This document shows, one piece after another, positions 28,410 through 39,500 of a stretch of DNA of 64,000 bases. Source of the DNA: an uncultured Chlorobiaceae bacterium. Lineage in GTDB: Bacteria; Bacteroidota; Chlorobiia; Chlorobiales; Chlorobiaceae. The stretch spans positions 1-64,000 of the forward strand of contig CAJEXI010000017.1 in assembly GCA_903994455.1 (NCBI GenBank), written 5' to 3'. The notes under the pieces are model-generated. The model was not told the origin of the DNA. It saw nothing but the letters and a program-made list of their open reading frames with translations, and ran no database searches. Every line of letters starts with the position of its first letter. Position 1 is the stretch's first letter. A program made the position numbers and the translations under genes.

Positions 28410-29906
28410 ATGCCAGTACATCAGCGGCATGCGCCCTTTCTTCTCAAACCGCTTTTCAGGGAGATTCATGCCGACACGGAGACTCCTGTTTCGGTTTACC
28501 TCAAACTGCAACGCCCTTTTTCATGTCTGCTCGAGTCGGTCGAGGGGGAAGAGCATCTTGCCCGCTTTTCCTATATCGCCATAGATCCCGTTGCTATTCT
28601 GAAAGGCTCGGTGGACGGACTGGCCGATCTTGAGATCATTGATAAAAAATTCAGTGATCTTCTTGAAATAGCCGGTGGAGAGACGAATCTTCGCCGAAAG
28701 ATCGACCTCTGTCTTGCAGCATTCGATACCGAAGAGATTCCAAGGAAAAAGAACGGAACGCCACAGATGATCACCTCTGGTGTTTTCGGCTATTTCGGCT
28801 ACGATGCCATGCATCTTGTTGAAAGGATTCCAAAGCCGGAACTGGCAGATCCTGCAGGTATGCCTGATATTTTTCTTCTCTTCTGTGATACGCTTGTGGT
28901 TTTCGACAATGTGATGCGCAAGGTTTTTATTGTCTCCAATTATCTTGATGAGACCGACAAACTGGCGGCGTTGAAAAAGATAGAGATGATTGCCGAACAG
29001 ATGTTTCGACCGCTGGGGCGAGAAGAGGTTTCGTTTCGGGCCGAACAGCCTGAGCTGGTCGTTTCCAATACGTTAAGGGAAGAGTATTTGCAAAAAGTGA
29101 GCAGGGCCAAAGAGTACATTGTTGCCGGAGATATTTTTCAGGTACAGATTTCACAGCGTCTGCGCCGTCCACTCCATACTCGACCTTTCGATGTTTACCG
29201 GATGCTGAGAACCATCAACCCCTCTCCCTATTTATACTATTTTGACATGAAGGAGTTTGAGATTGTTGGTTCATCTCCTGAATTACTGGTAAAGGTTGAG
29301 CGCGACAGCATCGGGCGGCGTATGGTCGATACCCGGCCTATTGCAGGAACAAGGCATCGAGGCAGCACTTTTGAGGAAGATGAGCGCAATGCCCGCGAGT
29401 TGCTTGCCGATGAAAAAGAGCTGGCTGAACATCTCATGCTGATCGATTTGAGCAGGAACGATATCGGCAGAATTGCCAAAATCGGCACGGTCGATACCAA
29501 TGAGATGATGGGTATTGAAAAATATTCGCATGTGATGCATATTGTCAGTAACGTCCGGGGTGAACTTCGGGACGAGCTTGGCTCCATGGATGCATTCTGG
29601 TCCTGTTTTCCGGCTGGGACCCTCACCGGGGCACCAAAGGTTCGTGCCATGGAGATCATTTACGAGCTTGAGAAGGAAAAACGGGGGTTGTACGGTGGCG
29701 CTGTCGGGTTCCTTGATTTCAAGGGAAATCTTACGACGGCAATTGCTATCCGTACCATGGTTATCAAGGATGAGACCATCTATTTTCAGGCTGCTGGCGG
29801 TATTGTGGCCGATTCAAAGCCGGAAGCAGAATATGAAGAGACGATGAACAAAATGAAGGCCGGTATAGCGGCTGTTGAATCTATTGAGGCTTTAGCGAAC
29901 GATTAA
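28410..29906 (+). CDS. trpE: Anthranilate synthase component I
   Basis: 498 aa chorismate-binding enzyme. The N-terminal domain contains LLESVEGEEHLARFSYIAID with the LLES element of the Trp-feedback site. The C-terminal catalytic domain has FQVQISQRLRRP, SSPELLVKVE, RPIAGTRHRG, DLSRNDIGRIAKIG, FPAGTLTGAPKVRAMEII and QAAGGIVADSKPEAEYEE. It makes anthranilate with the TrpG glutaminase, which is not in the window. No leader peptide with a Trp cluster was seen in 28297-28409. Confidence 0.94.
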   Translation: MPVHQRHAPFLLKPLFREIHADTETPVSVYLKLQRPFSCLLESVEGEEHLARFSYIAIDPVAILKGSVDGLADLEIIDKKFSDLLEIAGGETNLRRKIDLCLAAFDTEEIPRKKNGTPQMITSGVFGYFGYDAMHLVERIPKPELADPAGMPDIFLLFCDTLVVFDNVMRKVFIVSNYLDETDKLAALKKIEMIAEQMFRPLGREEVSFRAEQPELVVSNTLREEYLQKVSRAKEYIVAGDIFQVQISQRLRRPLHTRPFDVYRMLRTINPSPYLYYFDMKEFEIVGSSPELLVKVERDSIGRRMVDTRPIAGTRHRGSTFEEDERNARELLADEKELAEHLMLIDLSRNDIGRIAKIGTVDTNEMMGIEKYSHVMHIVSNVRGELRDELGSMDAFWSCFPAGTLTGAPKVRAMEIIYELEKEKRGLYGGAVGFLDFKGNLTTAIAIRTMVIKDETIYFQAAGGIVADSKPEAEYEETMNKMKAGIAAVESIEALAND

Positions 29907-29926
29907 AACGATTAACCCTCTTCCCG

Positions 29927-31444
29927 ATGAAAAAGAAACCATCATTCAAAAAATACCTGCTTCTGGTTTTGGCTGGTGTGGCTGTGGGCGCTCTTATCTT
30001 TTCCAACCTGGAATTTAAACTCTCCTTTAACGGGACAAGTCTCTCCAGCAAACCGAATTTTGCTACCGCGACCAGTAATATTGAAAACTATCCGATTCAG
30101 TCGCTGAAGGGCTTTAACGAGGCTTTTGTGCAGATTGCCGAGTCGGCAACTCCGTCTGTGGTAACGATTTTTACCGAAAAAACCGTGAATCAGCGGATTT
30201 TTTCTCCCTTCAGCTTTTTTGGAAGCCCGTTTGATGACATGCTTGGGCAGGGCGGCGGTTCAATGAATAATGGTCGCAAAGAGGTTCAGCGGGGTCTTGG
30301 ATCGGGGGTTATTGTGACTGCTGACGGTTATATTCTGACCAATAATCATGTTATTGATGGCGCTGATGTCGTATATGTCAGAACCTCTGATAACCGTAAA
30401 CTTGATGCGAAGGTTATTGGCTCCGATCCAAAGACTGACATAGCCGTTATCAAGGTCAATGTTACAGGACTGAAACCAATTGTTATCGGCGACAGTGACA
30501 AACTCAGGGTTGGTGAATGGGTTATTGCTATCGGCAGTCCACTTGGCGAAAATCTTGCGAGAACCGTTACCCAGGGGATTGTGAGCGCCAAAGGCAGGGC
30601 AAATGTCGGGCTTGCCGATTATGAAGATTTTATACAGACCGATGCGGCTATCAATCCTGGTAATTCCGGTGGGCCTCTTGTCAACATCAATGGTGAGCTT
30701 GTTGGTGTCAATACGGCCATAGCAAGCCGTACAGGCGGGTTTGAGGGGATAGGGTTTGCCGTGCCATCGAATATGGCTAAAACGGTCTTGACCTCCCTGA
30801 TTACTACGGGCAAGGTTACCAGAGCTTATATGGGTGTTACACTTCAGGATATTGATGATAATCTTGCAAAAGCCATGCAGTTGAAGGCCGGTGAAGGGGC
30901 ATTGGTTGGAACGGTATTAGAGGGAAGTCCAGCGGCAAAAAGCGGTCTGAAAACTGGAGATGTTATCATTGACTATAATGGGGTAAAGGTTGCGAGCAGC
31001 GTTACTCTTCGCAATGCCATTGCGGCCCAGGCACCGGGCTCAACGGTAAATCTCAGGGTCTTCAGGGATGGAAGTGTAAAAAATTTCTCTGTTCGTCTCG
31101 AAGAGCAGGTAACCACAAAGGTTGCTGATGCATCCCGGACAGAGGCAGGGGAAGCGGTGAGTACAGTGCTTGGTTTCAGGGCGGAGGCGCTTACTGCCGA
31201 GATAGCGCAAAAACTGAAGATGAAGCCCTCTGCTGACAAGGTTGTTATTACAGCCATGGCACCATCTTCCAATGCGTATCGTGCAGGTTTGCGGCCAGGA
31301 GATCTTGTTCTTTCGGTGAACAAGCAGGCGGTCACTTCATTGGCAGGGTACGGTACCCTTGTTAAAACCGTCAAAAAGGGCGACCTGCTGTTTGTACTTG
31401 TTGAACGGGGAGGAAGTAAAATATATTTTGCATTTAATGTGTAA
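29927..31444 (+). CDS. Do/HtrA-type periplasmic serine protease
   Basis: 505 aa. The N-terminal hydrophobic segment (KYLLLVLAGVAVGALIFSNL) is a signal anchor. The catalytic triad is His in NNHVIDGAD (about residue 140), Asp in DPKTDIAVIKV (about 170) and Ser in INPGNSGGPLVN (about 245). Two PDZ domains follow, starting near AYMGVTLQDIDDNLAKAM and TVLGFRAEALTAEIAQ. It would degrade or refold misfolded envelope proteins. It is 20 bases downstream of trpE and ends before a strong terminator. Confidence 0.94.
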   Translation: MKKKPSFKKYLLLVLAGVAVGALIFSNLEFKLSFNGTSLSSKPNFATATSNIENYPIQSLKGFNEAFVQIAESATPSVVTIFTEKTVNQRIFSPFSFFGSPFDDMLGQGGGSMNNGRKEVQRGLGSGVIVTADGYILTNNHVIDGADVVYVRTSDNRKLDAKVIGSDPKTDIAVIKVNVTGLKPIVIGDSDKLRVGEWVIAIGSPLGENLARTVTQGIVSAKGRANVGLADYEDFIQTDAAINPGNSGGPLVNINGELVGVNTAIASRTGGFEGIGFAVPSNMAKTVLTSLITTGKVTRAYMGVTLQDIDDNLAKAMQLKAGEGALVGTVLEGSPAAKSGLKTGDVIIDYNGVKVASSVTLRNAIAAQAPGSTVNLRVFRDGSVKNFSVRLEEQVTTKVADASRTEAGEAVSTVLGFRAEALTAEIAQKLKMKPSADKVVITAMAPSSNAYRAGLRPGDLVLSVNKQAVTSLAGYGTLVKTVKKGDLLFVLVERGGSKIYFAFNV

Positions 31445-31486
31445 AGTTTTTTTTGCCTGAAGGATTAAGAGTTGTACATTACTTTG

Positions 31487-31526
31487 AAGTAAAGTCAGTT
31501 ATGTGCTGCTGACTTTACTTTTTTTT
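31487..31526 (+). terminator. Strong rho-independent terminator after the htrA-like gene
   Basis: A 12-bp perfect stem, AAGTAAAGTCAG with CTGACTTTACTT, encloses a 10-base loop and is followed by a run of T. Confidence 0.85.
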
Positions 31527-31604
31527 GTTCGCAATCCCGTCCGTTTTCACACATCGTAGTTATGGTGTTATTTTCTTTTTTTTTCAACAAAAACAGTACA
31601 AGAG

Positions 31605-32084
31605 ATGACTGACAGAATTTACCTGACAAGTGATGGATACAACCGGCTGAAAGAGGAGTTGTATGTGCTGGTTCATCAAACCAGAAGGGAAGTTCTGGAA
31701 AAAATAGCCGAAGCAAGGGCGCATGGCGATCTCAGTGAAAATGCTGAATATGATGCGGCTCGAGAAGAGCAGTCACATACTGAAGCACGCATTGCTGATC
31801 TCGAAAACAAGCTTGCATCAGCAACGATTCTTGATCCCAAACAGATCAAGACCGACAAGGTCTATATTCTCACCTCTGTAAAACTGCGGAATCTTGATGA
31901 CCCACTTGAGATTATTGAGTATACGCTGGTCTCTTCAGAAGAGGCTGATACCGATACAGGGAAGATTTCTGTTCGCTCTCCAGTCGGAAGGGCATTGATA
32001 GGAAAGGCCGTCGGTGAAAAAGTTCAGGTGGTTGTGCCGAAAGGTGAACTGCATTATGAGATCTTGGAAATTTTTGTTAAATAA
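31605..32084 (+). CDS. greA: Transcription elongation factor GreA
   Basis: 159 aa. The N-terminal coiled coil [20 protein letters not shown] through [18 protein letters not shown] carries the acidic tip residues (DLSENAEYD) that enter the polymerase secondary channel. The C-terminal domain has [20 protein letters not shown]. It stimulates transcript cleavage in backtracked complexes. Confidence 0.95.
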   Translation: MTDRIYLTSDGYNRLKEELYVLVHQTRREVLEKIAEARAHGDLSENAEYDAAREEQSHTEARIADLENKLASATILDPKQIKTDKVYILTSVKLRNLDDPLEIIEYTLVSSEEADTDTGKISVRSPVGRALIGKAVGEKVQVVVPKGELHYEILEIFVK

Positions 32085-32107
32085 GGGCAAATTAAACCAG
32101 TTGACCC

Positions 32108-32332
32108 ATGGGGAAACGTCAAATCATCTATCGTCAGGGGAGTATCGGCGGCAATCAGGAGTTGCTGAATCGCGAAATTAACCTGGTGACCAAAGAGGCC
32201 AGAGTCTGGCATGGCAGAGTTGTCTCTGTCGGCAGTAACGAAGTTGAAGTCAAGGATGCTCGTGCAGGAAAACACCGGTTCACTGTGGATCAGATTGACC
32301 GGATCTATTATGATGTAAAAACAGAATATTAA
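32108..32332 (+). CDS. Small basic conserved protein, unknown function
   Basis: 74 aa beginning MGKRQIIYRQGSIGGNQELL. The C-terminal half (RVWHGRVVSVGSNEVEVKDA, then HRFTVDQIDRIYYD) predicts a short run of beta-strands like an SH3/Sm barrel. It lies 23 bases after greA and 3 bases before tpiA on the same strand, which supports it as a real gene. No function assigned. Confidence 0.65.
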   Translation: MGKRQIIYRQGSIGGNQELLNREINLVTKEARVWHGRVVSVGSNEVEVKDARAGKHRFTVDQIDRIYYDVKTEY

Positions 32333-32335
32333 GAG

Positions 32336-33091
32336 ATGCGTAGAAAAATTGTTGTCGGCAACTGGAAAATGAACAATACCATTGCTGAGTCAGAGACCCT
32401 TGCCTCCGAAGTGCTTGCCGCGCTTGGCGAAGACTTTTCAGGCTGCGAAGTGGGCATAGCGCCAACCTTTCTGGCACTGGAAGCTGCTGGCAGGATTATT
32501 GAAGGGAGTGACGTGCAGCTCGTTGCCCAGAACTGCCATTACGAAAATGATGGTGCCTATACTGGGGAAGTATCAGCCAGAATGCTCAACGCTGCTGGTT
32601 GTGCCTCGGTTATTATCGGCCACTCCGAGCGCCGCCAGTATTTCGGTGAAACCAATGCGACCGTCAACCTCAGAGTAAAAAAAGCCTTGTCAGAAGGGCT
32701 TAACGTTATTCTCTGTGTCGGTGAAACACTTGCCGAGCGCGAAAGCGCAGTGACCGAATCCATTATTTCATCCCAGGTACGTGAAGGGTTGGATGGTATC
32801 AGCGATATCAGTGCAATTGTTGTTGCCTATGAGCCGGTTTGGGCTATCGGTACCGGAAAAACAGCATCATCTGCACAGGCAGAAGAGGTGCATCTTCATA
32901 TTCGTAACCTTGTTACTGAGCTCTATGGTGACGCTGCAGCCCAGGGACTCCGGATTCAGTATGGTGGAAGTGTCAAGCCATCCAATGCCGTTGAACTTTT
33001 TGCCATGCCGAACATTGACGGCGGCCTGATTGGTGGAGCAAGTCTTAACGCAGCCGATTTTGCGGCTATCGTCAAAGCAGCATCGCTTTAA
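32336..33091 (+). CDS. tpiA: Triosephosphate isomerase
   Basis: 251 aa TIM barrel. The start [14 protein letters not shown] carries the catalytic Lys. The catalytic His is in [15 protein letters not shown], and the catalytic Glu and flexible loop in [17 protein letters not shown], followed by IQYGGSVKP and the phosphate-binding GGLIGGASL. It interconverts glyceraldehyde-3-P and DHAP. Confidence 0.97.
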   Translation: MRRKIVVGNWKMNNTIAESETLASEVLAALGEDFSGCEVGIAPTFLALEAAGRIIEGSDVQLVAQNCHYENDGAYTGEVSARMLNAAGCASVIIGHSERRQYFGETNATVNLRVKKALSEGLNVILCVGETLAERESAVTESIISSQVREGLDGISDISAIVVAYEPVWAIGTGKTASSAQAEEVHLHIRNLVTELYGDAAAQGLRIQYGGSVKPSNAVELFAMPNIDGGLIGGASLNAADFAAIVKAASL

Positions 33092-33108
33092 ATCCTCTTC
33101 GATCAATT

Positions 33109-33137
33109 GAGAGTGGGCAACAACCTTGTCCACCCTC
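33109..33137. terminator. Bidirectional terminator between tpiA and thiC
   Basis: GAGAGTGGGCAA pairs with TTGTCCACCCTC (one mismatch, one wobble) around a 5-base loop, between two convergent genes. Confidence 0.6.
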
Positions 33138-33149
33138 ACTGATCTCTTG

Positions 33150-34793
<1,644 letters not shown>

Positions 34794-34864
34794 TTAAACA
34801 GTCAGGCTGTGCACGAGAAGCGGGAAGAGTGGGGAAATCGGGAAACACAGAGCCGGCTTCATCT

Positions 34865-34965
34865 TTTCTTGCGTCAGCATTACCTGCATCAAGTTACAAG
34901 GGTTTATTCTCAGCGTTCTTTTTCCTGTCTCTTGTTCAGAAAAAATTCTGCACCCCCAAGATGAG
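34865..34965 (-). promoter_or_regulatory. TPP riboswitch (THI element) upstream of thiC
   Basis: On the minus strand the conserved THI core is visible: GGGGGTGC near the 5' side (about 34950), CTGAGAATAAACCCTTG (34897-34913), then ACTTGATGCAGGTAATGC and TGACGCAAGA (34868-34895). The order and spacing match the thiamine pyrophosphate aptamer. About 80 bases separate it from the thiC start, enough for an expression platform. Confidence 0.88.
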
Positions 34966-35130
34966 AAACTATCCCTAACAATACTTAAATTCAGGCGATT
35001 ATACAAATCCACATCAGCAACCTTTGCCGCATAATTTCAGAAGGTACGGAAAGGAGTTTATTTCGATTTTTACATGATTATCGCTATACTTTTACCACAA
35101 ATGCAGGTATAAAGAAACAGGATTCAGAAA

Positions 35131-35379
35131 ATGTCGGACAGCACTTCAGTACGTATCAATCAGGCCCTTTATGAGCAAGCGAAACAAGACGCAATGCAGG
35201 AACACCGTTCCATTGCCGGGCAGATTGAGTTTTGGGCGCGGGTAGGGAGGGCTGCACTTGATAACCCTGATTTGCCCGTCAGTTTTATAGCAGAATCTTT
35301 GGCTTCGCTCTCTGAACAGCGTGAACAGTCAACGTTGTTTGTGCCCAGGAGCGCCCGCCAATGCGGGGTAACCGAATGA
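35131..35379 (+). CDS. ParD-like antitoxin, apparently orphan
   Basis: 82 aa. VRINQALYEQAKQDAMQEHR followed by SIAGQIEFWARVGRAALDNP is the pattern of the ParD-like antitoxin family of type II toxin-antitoxin systems. An AGGA ribosome site precedes the ATG. No ParE/RelE-type toxin ORF follows; the next gene is an M24 peptidase, so this is a solitary antitoxin or its toxin lies elsewhere. Confidence 0.75.
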   Translation: MSDSTSVRINQALYEQAKQDAMQEHRSIAGQIEFWARVGRAALDNPDLPVSFIAESLASLSEQREQSTLFVPRSARQCGVTE

Positions 35380-35410
35380 TAACAAGACCTCTAAAACATT
35401 ATAAAAGTTG

Positions 35411-36589
35411 ATGGTTATGGTGACAGAATCTGAATCAAAGCAGCGGATATCCCGTTTGCAGGGAATGCTCCAAAACAAGGGTGTGCAGGCAGCGCTCCTC
35501 ATTCTGCCGATTGATGTGTACTATTTTGCAGGCACCCGCCAGAACGCCATACTGTGGATCCCGGTGGATGGTGAGCCGATGCTTCTGGTGCGCAAAAGTC
35601 TCACACGGGCAAGGGAGGAGAGCCCGATTGCTGATATCCGGCCATTTCCTTCAAGCAAAGAGTTTGCTGCGGTGTTCAATGGTGAGCAACTCTCGATTGG
35701 TCTGACGTTTGATGCCGTTCCTGTGCAGCAACACAGCTTTTATACTCGGGCACTGCCTGGGCGTAGTTTTGTTGATATTTCGATGATGGTTCGTGAAGTT
35801 ATGTCCGTCAAGTCGCCTTTTGAACTTGAGCAACTGAAGTACAGCGCAGGCAAGCTTGCATCGGTGTTTGCCGAGGTGCCGCAGTTTCTGAAAGCGGGTA
35901 TGCGTGAGCTTGATCTCTCCGTCGAAATGGAATATCGTCTCCGCAAGGCTGGCCACGAGGGATTTATAAGAATGCGGGCATTTAACCAGGAGCTTTTCTT
36001 TGGTCTGGCAGTTTCCTCCGGTGGGGTAAACGGTGGCTTTTTTGACGGTCCGGTGACAGGCAAGGGATTGTCAAGCGCTTCGCCGCATGGCGCATCGTAC
36101 GACGAGATTCAGATGAACCAGCCGATTCTTATGGATTTCGTAGGGGTGTTCAATGGCTACATAGCCGATATGACCCGCGTCTTTGTGATTGGAACGCTTG
36201 ATCCAGAGTTGCAGCGCGCCTTTGATGTTGCCATTGATATTCAGGAGATGGTACGTCAGGCCATGAAGCCCGGCGCAATTTGTGAAGAGCTGTTTCTTGC
36301 TGCCGTCTCGATGGCTGAACAGGCCGGATTTGGTTCCTGCTTCATGGGTATGCCTGGGGATCAGGCAAAATTTGTTGGCCATGGCGTTGGTCTTGAACTC
36401 GATCAGCTTCCGGTACTGGCCAAAGGGTTTGCGGTGCCATTGCAGGTCAATCAGGTTATTGCCGTAGAACCAAAGTTTGTGATTCCTGGCAAAGGAGCAA
36501 TTGGCATCGAAAATACTTTTGTCGTTACTGATGAAGGTGGTCTCAGGTTGAGTGATCTTCCCGATGAGATTGTCTTTCTGAAGGGTTGA
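35411..36589 (+). CDS. M24-family Xaa-Pro peptidase
   Basis: 392 aa. The N-terminal creatinase-like domain (VYYFAGTRQNAILWIPVDGE) precedes the pita-bread catalytic domain. Metal ligands are in DFVGVFNGYIADMTRVF (two Asp), GHGVGLELDQLP (His), AVEPKFV (Glu) and GIENTFVV (Glu). It is probably an intracellular proline-specific di- or aminopeptidase. ATGs at 35411 and 35417 and a TTG at 35408 are all possible starts; none has a strong ribosome site. Confidence 0.87.
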   Translation: MVMVTESESKQRISRLQGMLQNKGVQAALLILPIDVYYFAGTRQNAILWIPVDGEPMLLVRKSLTRAREESPIADIRPFPSSKEFAAVFNGEQLSIGLTFDAVPVQQHSFYTRALPGRSFVDISMMVREVMSVKSPFELEQLKYSAGKLASVFAEVPQFLKAGMRELDLSVEMEYRLRKAGHEGFIRMRAFNQELFFGLAVSSGGVNGGFFDGPVTGKGLSSASPHGASYDEIQMNQPILMDFVGVFNGYIADMTRVFVIGTLDPELQRAFDVAIDIQEMVRQAMKPGAICEELFLAAVSMAEQAGFGSCFMGMPGDQAKFVGHGVGLELDQLPVLAKGFAVPLQVNQVIAVEPKFVIPGKGAIGIENTFVVTDEGGLRLSDLPDEIVFLKG

Positions 36590-36726
36590 ACGTTCCCTTC
36601 GTGAGCTGAGGTTGTTTGTTAAACTTCAATTGTATTTTTCGTAAATTAGCGTAAATTTGTACGGTCATAAGGGCGGAGTCAGCCGAATGCCTCAGATTGG
36701 ACTTTTAGCAATTATTGGAGTTTTGT

Positions 36727-37038
36727 ATGAACCAGCAAACTTTCGGGGTTCCCCTGGCAGGAGATTCAGATACAGTAAGGGGAAAAGAGCCCTATTTTAT
36801 AATACTTAAGGCTCTTGAAGACCCAAACTTGCGGTATCGGACAGTTTCCGATATAGCGAGGGAAACCCTGTTGCCTCAGGATGTTGTTGTTCAGGTGCTC
36901 ACCAGCCATTCTGATGCTATCAGAAAGTCAGTTGTGGGTTCGAGGCGGGGGGAGGATCTCTATGCACTCAAAAATAAAATGAGTACCGTTGGCGATTTCT
37001 GGCATGCCTTCAGGCGTTTAAATAACGATAAATACTGA
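36727..37038 (+). CDS. Small winged-helix-like protein, unknown function
   Basis: 103 aa from ATG 36727 with GGAG 6 bases upstream. The central part (YRTVSDIARETLLPQDVVVQ, VLTSHSDAIRKSVV) reads as a helix-turn-helix followed by a wing (GSRRGEDLYALKNK). Its stop overlaps by one base the ATG of the next membrane-protein gene, so the two are coupled. It may regulate or partner that gene; this is inference. Confidence 0.6.
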   Translation: MNQQTFGVPLAGDSDTVRGKEPYFIILKALEDPNLRYRTVSDIARETLLPQDVVVQVLTSHSDAIRKSVVGSRRGEDLYALKNKMSTVGDFWHAFRRLNNDKY

Positions 37039-37331
37039 TGGAACAATTAGCTCTCTTTGATGGCTTCATGCTCGGCGTTGCAGGTGGTGCCATTTCTGAA
37101 TTTTATGCACTCTACAACTTGCGGCATAGCTTTCATGAGAGTAAGCCAGGGTATATCAAATCATGGTTCTATTGGGTCGTTACTCTCTGCATGATTTTGT
37201 TGGGTGGAGCGGCAGTAGTTCTCTATTTGAAGATGGGAGTGAACGTCAACCGTCTTATGGCAATTCATCTGGGAATGGCGACTCCGTTAATGATTGCAAC
37301 GGCTCTGAAAGAAAAACCGAAAGTTGATTGA
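37038..37331 (+). CDS. Small two-helix membrane protein, unknown function
   Basis: 97 aa. Two predicted transmembrane segments: about 46-65 (WVVTLCMILLGGAAVVLYLK) and about 72-87 (LMAIHLGMATPLMIATAL). The first 20 residues are also rather hydrophobic. Translation is coupled to the preceding small winged-helix-like gene and the following gene begins 3 bases after its stop. No family recognised. Confidence 0.6.
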   Translation: MEQLALFDGFMLGVAGGAISEFYALYNLRHSFHESKPGYIKSWFYWVVTLCMILLGGAAVVLYLKMGVNVNRLMAIHLGMATPLMIATALKEKPKVD

Positions 37332-37334
37332 ATT

Positions 37335-38594
37335 ATGGAAAAAAATAAAATTGAGCTGGATCCGCTGATTGAGTTACTCCAGACGGCCAAGCCGGAGCTG
37401 TTGATCAACTTGATTGTAGAGCTTACGTTGCTTCGTCCTGATGTTCGGCGTGAATGTTTTGACTACCTCAAAAAGCACATTACACTTACTACTGCGCAGA
37501 AAAGTCGCTCGGAAGGAGAGATCGTTCTGGCCCTTTGGGGGGAGTTGTATTCCGATTTGGAGGAACTTGACGAACGTGGTGGCGGTGATTATGACACGGA
37601 GGATGATGTCGCAGAACGGTTGCAGGAAATCCGGCGGATACTGAAAAAATCAGCGGTTGACGAGGAGGCTCGTCTGGAACTCCTTGATGAAGTGCTGCCT
37701 TTTATTGAGAGCGGCAATGGAGGCATGGATGATCTGCTCTATGATTTGGCTTATGCTACTTGTTGCAGTGGTGATGACTGGCGCAATCTGGCATTCGAGT
37801 TGGAAGCTCTCAACAAGGATTGGCCCACCGATCATGCTCGGCGGATCTACCGTAAACTTGGTGACCGGGCGAAATATCTTGAGCTGCGGCAAAAGAAACT
37901 GAAGTACGCCGCCGATTACCATGATCTGGTCACCTTCTACTGGGACGAAGGCAGCCGCAAGGAGGCTCTCGCGATTGCCGAAGAGGGGATGAAGAGAGGC
38001 GAAGGGCGAATGGATCAACTGCGAACATTCCTCTCTGACCGAGCCCTTGAGGATGGTAACCGGGAGCAATATCTTGCATTCCAGTTTGCGCAAGTCTCCG
38101 ATCAGCTTACTCTGGAAACATACAACACCTTTAAAACGATTTGCACTCCCGAAGAGTGGGCATTCTTTGAACCAAAAATAGTTGAGCGGCTCGATACATC
38201 GTGGCTTTTGGAACGTCTCAAGATACGGATGGAGCGAGAGGAATACGAAGAGGCATTGGCCATCCTGCTCAAGGGCAAATATTCTTCTGATGCCAGTGAT
38301 TCAGGCGCTGAATTGCAGGCAGCCAAACAACTCGAACAGCGGTTTCCCGAACAGATTCTGACCTACTACCTCTCCGGTCTCGGGAATCTGAACAGTAATG
38401 CACAGCGCAAGGAGTATACCAGACAGGCAGGAGTTATGGTGAAAGTTCGCTCTATGCTGGTGGATGTCATCAAGGATGAAGCCAGATGGAACTCGTTTGC
38501 TGGCAAGGTCAAGGGTGATAACCTCCGCAAGCCAGCCTTCCAGGAGGAGTTTGGCAGAGTTATTGCAGGATGGGAGGAGCTGGTTGTAGTGTAG
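37335..38594 (+). CDS. Alpha-solenoid protein resembling the C-terminal part of SWIM zinc-finger proteins
   Basis: 419 aa, almost entirely helical. The blocks DDLLYDLAYATCCSGDDWRN, DHARRIYRKLGDRAKYLELR, YHDLVTFYWDEGSRKEALAI and GEGRMDQLRTFLSDRALEDG look like degenerate TPR-type repeats. They resemble the C-terminal region of SWIM zinc-finger proteins as I recall them. The SWIM motif itself (CxCxnCxH) is not present here, so this is either a truncated form or a separate-subunit version. It is the third gene of a tight cluster (gaps -1 and 3 bases). Confidence 0.6.
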   Translation: MEKNKIELDPLIELLQTAKPELLINLIVELTLLRPDVRRECFDYLKKHITLTTAQKSRSEGEIVLALWGELYSDLEELDERGGGDYDTEDDVAERLQEIRRILKKSAVDEEARLELLDEVLPFIESGNGGMDDLLYDLAYATCCSGDDWRNLAFELEALNKDWPTDHARRIYRKLGDRAKYLELRQKKLKYAADYHDLVTFYWDEGSRKEALAIAEEGMKRGEGRMDQLRTFLSDRALEDGNREQYLAFQFAQVSDQLTLETYNTFKTICTPEEWAFFEPKIVERLDTSWLLERLKIRMEREEYEEALAILLKGKYSSDASDSGAELQAAKQLEQRFPEQILTYYLSGLGNLNSNAQRKEYTRQAGVMVKVRSMLVDVIKDEARWNSFAGKVKGDNLRKPAFQEEFGRVIAGWEELVVV

Positions 38595-38759
38595 GAAATG
38601 ATTCGTAGAATGGACGAACTTGTTCTATGCAAACAAGAAAGCGTTCAGCTTGTGCAGCACTTCAAAAGGATATCCTTTAATCCGTGTGGTAATGGGGCAG
38701 AGAAGCCCCAAACCAACTCTGCAAATCCTGAAAATCAAGGTCCATTCCTCTTGTATCTA

Positions 38760-38795
38760 TTAATTTTACAATGTATATTTACATTGTAAAATTAA
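38760..38795. promoter_or_regulatory. Perfect 16-bp inverted repeat, likely TetR operator
   Basis: TTAATTTTACAATGTA, a 4-base spacer TATT, and TACATTGTAAAATTAA form an exact palindrome ending 13 bases before the TetR-family start codon. Such a site is where a TetR dimer pair would bind to repress its own operon. Confidence 0.8.
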
Positions 38796-38808
38796 TCAGA
38801 TTATTCCC

Positions 38809-39498
38809 ATGGCAAGACCAGTTAAAAAAGAGCAGATTCCAAATCTTCAGGAGGCGATCAAGGAGACCGCGTGGCGGCTGATTGCGGAGTTTGGTGCGCC
38901 AGCCCTTTCGTTGCGAGCTATTGCCCGTGCCTTGAGCATTACCGCCCCGGCGATCTACAACTACTTCCCGGATCGTGATGCTCTGGTGACAGCGCTCACC
39001 ATTGATGCCTTCACCTCTTTTGGTGATGTGCAGCTCCAGGCACGCGACAGCTTTCCGCCCGAGCAGCTCCTTGAACGTTTTCGGGCGATTGGACTCGCCT
39101 ATCGTGCATGGGCGCAGAGCTATCCCCAGCGCTACCAGCTTATTTTTGGTACACCCATTCCCGGCTACGAGCAGCAACAGCAGGAGATTATACCATCAGC
39201 AACTCGATCCATCAGTGCATTGGTCAGCGTGATTGAAGACTTTCGGGTTGCTGGCAGGCTGAAGAGCGACAATTTTCCGCAAATGCCGCCAGAGTATGAG
39301 GTGCAGCTTTCGGCCATGAACACCTGCACCAGTACGTATCACTCACTCTCGCATGGTGTTGCCCTGATTGTCTGGAGCCGTGTGCATGGGCTGGTGTCGC
39401 TTGAAATCGGTGGTCGCCTTCCACCATTCGGAGTTGACGGAAACGGACTTTATCACTATGAACTACAATCAATTGCCAAACAATTTATAAAGGAGTGA
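38809..39498 (+). CDS. TetR/AcrR family transcriptional regulator
   Basis: 229 aa. The N-terminal helix-turn-helix is LIAEFGAPALSLRAIARALS and ITAPAIYNYFPDRDALVTAL. The C-terminal ligand domain contains RAWAQSYPQRYQLIFGTPIP, typical of the WHG (TetR_C_33) type. A perfect inverted repeat lies directly upstream. The flavodoxin-fold gene starts 2 bases after its stop and is presumably co-regulated, so the ligand may relate to redox or aromatic chemistry. Confidence 0.9.
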   Translation: MARPVKKEQIPNLQEAIKETAWRLIAEFGAPALSLRAIARALSITAPAIYNYFPDRDALVTALTIDAFTSFGDVQLQARDSFPPEQLLERFRAIGLAYRAWAQSYPQRYQLIFGTPIPGYEQQQQEIIPSATRSISALVSVIEDFRVAGRLKSDNFPQMPPEYEVQLSAMNTCTSTYHSLSHGVALIVWSRVHGLVSLEIGGRLPPFGVDGNGLYHYELQSIAKQFIKE

Positions 39499-39500
39499 CA

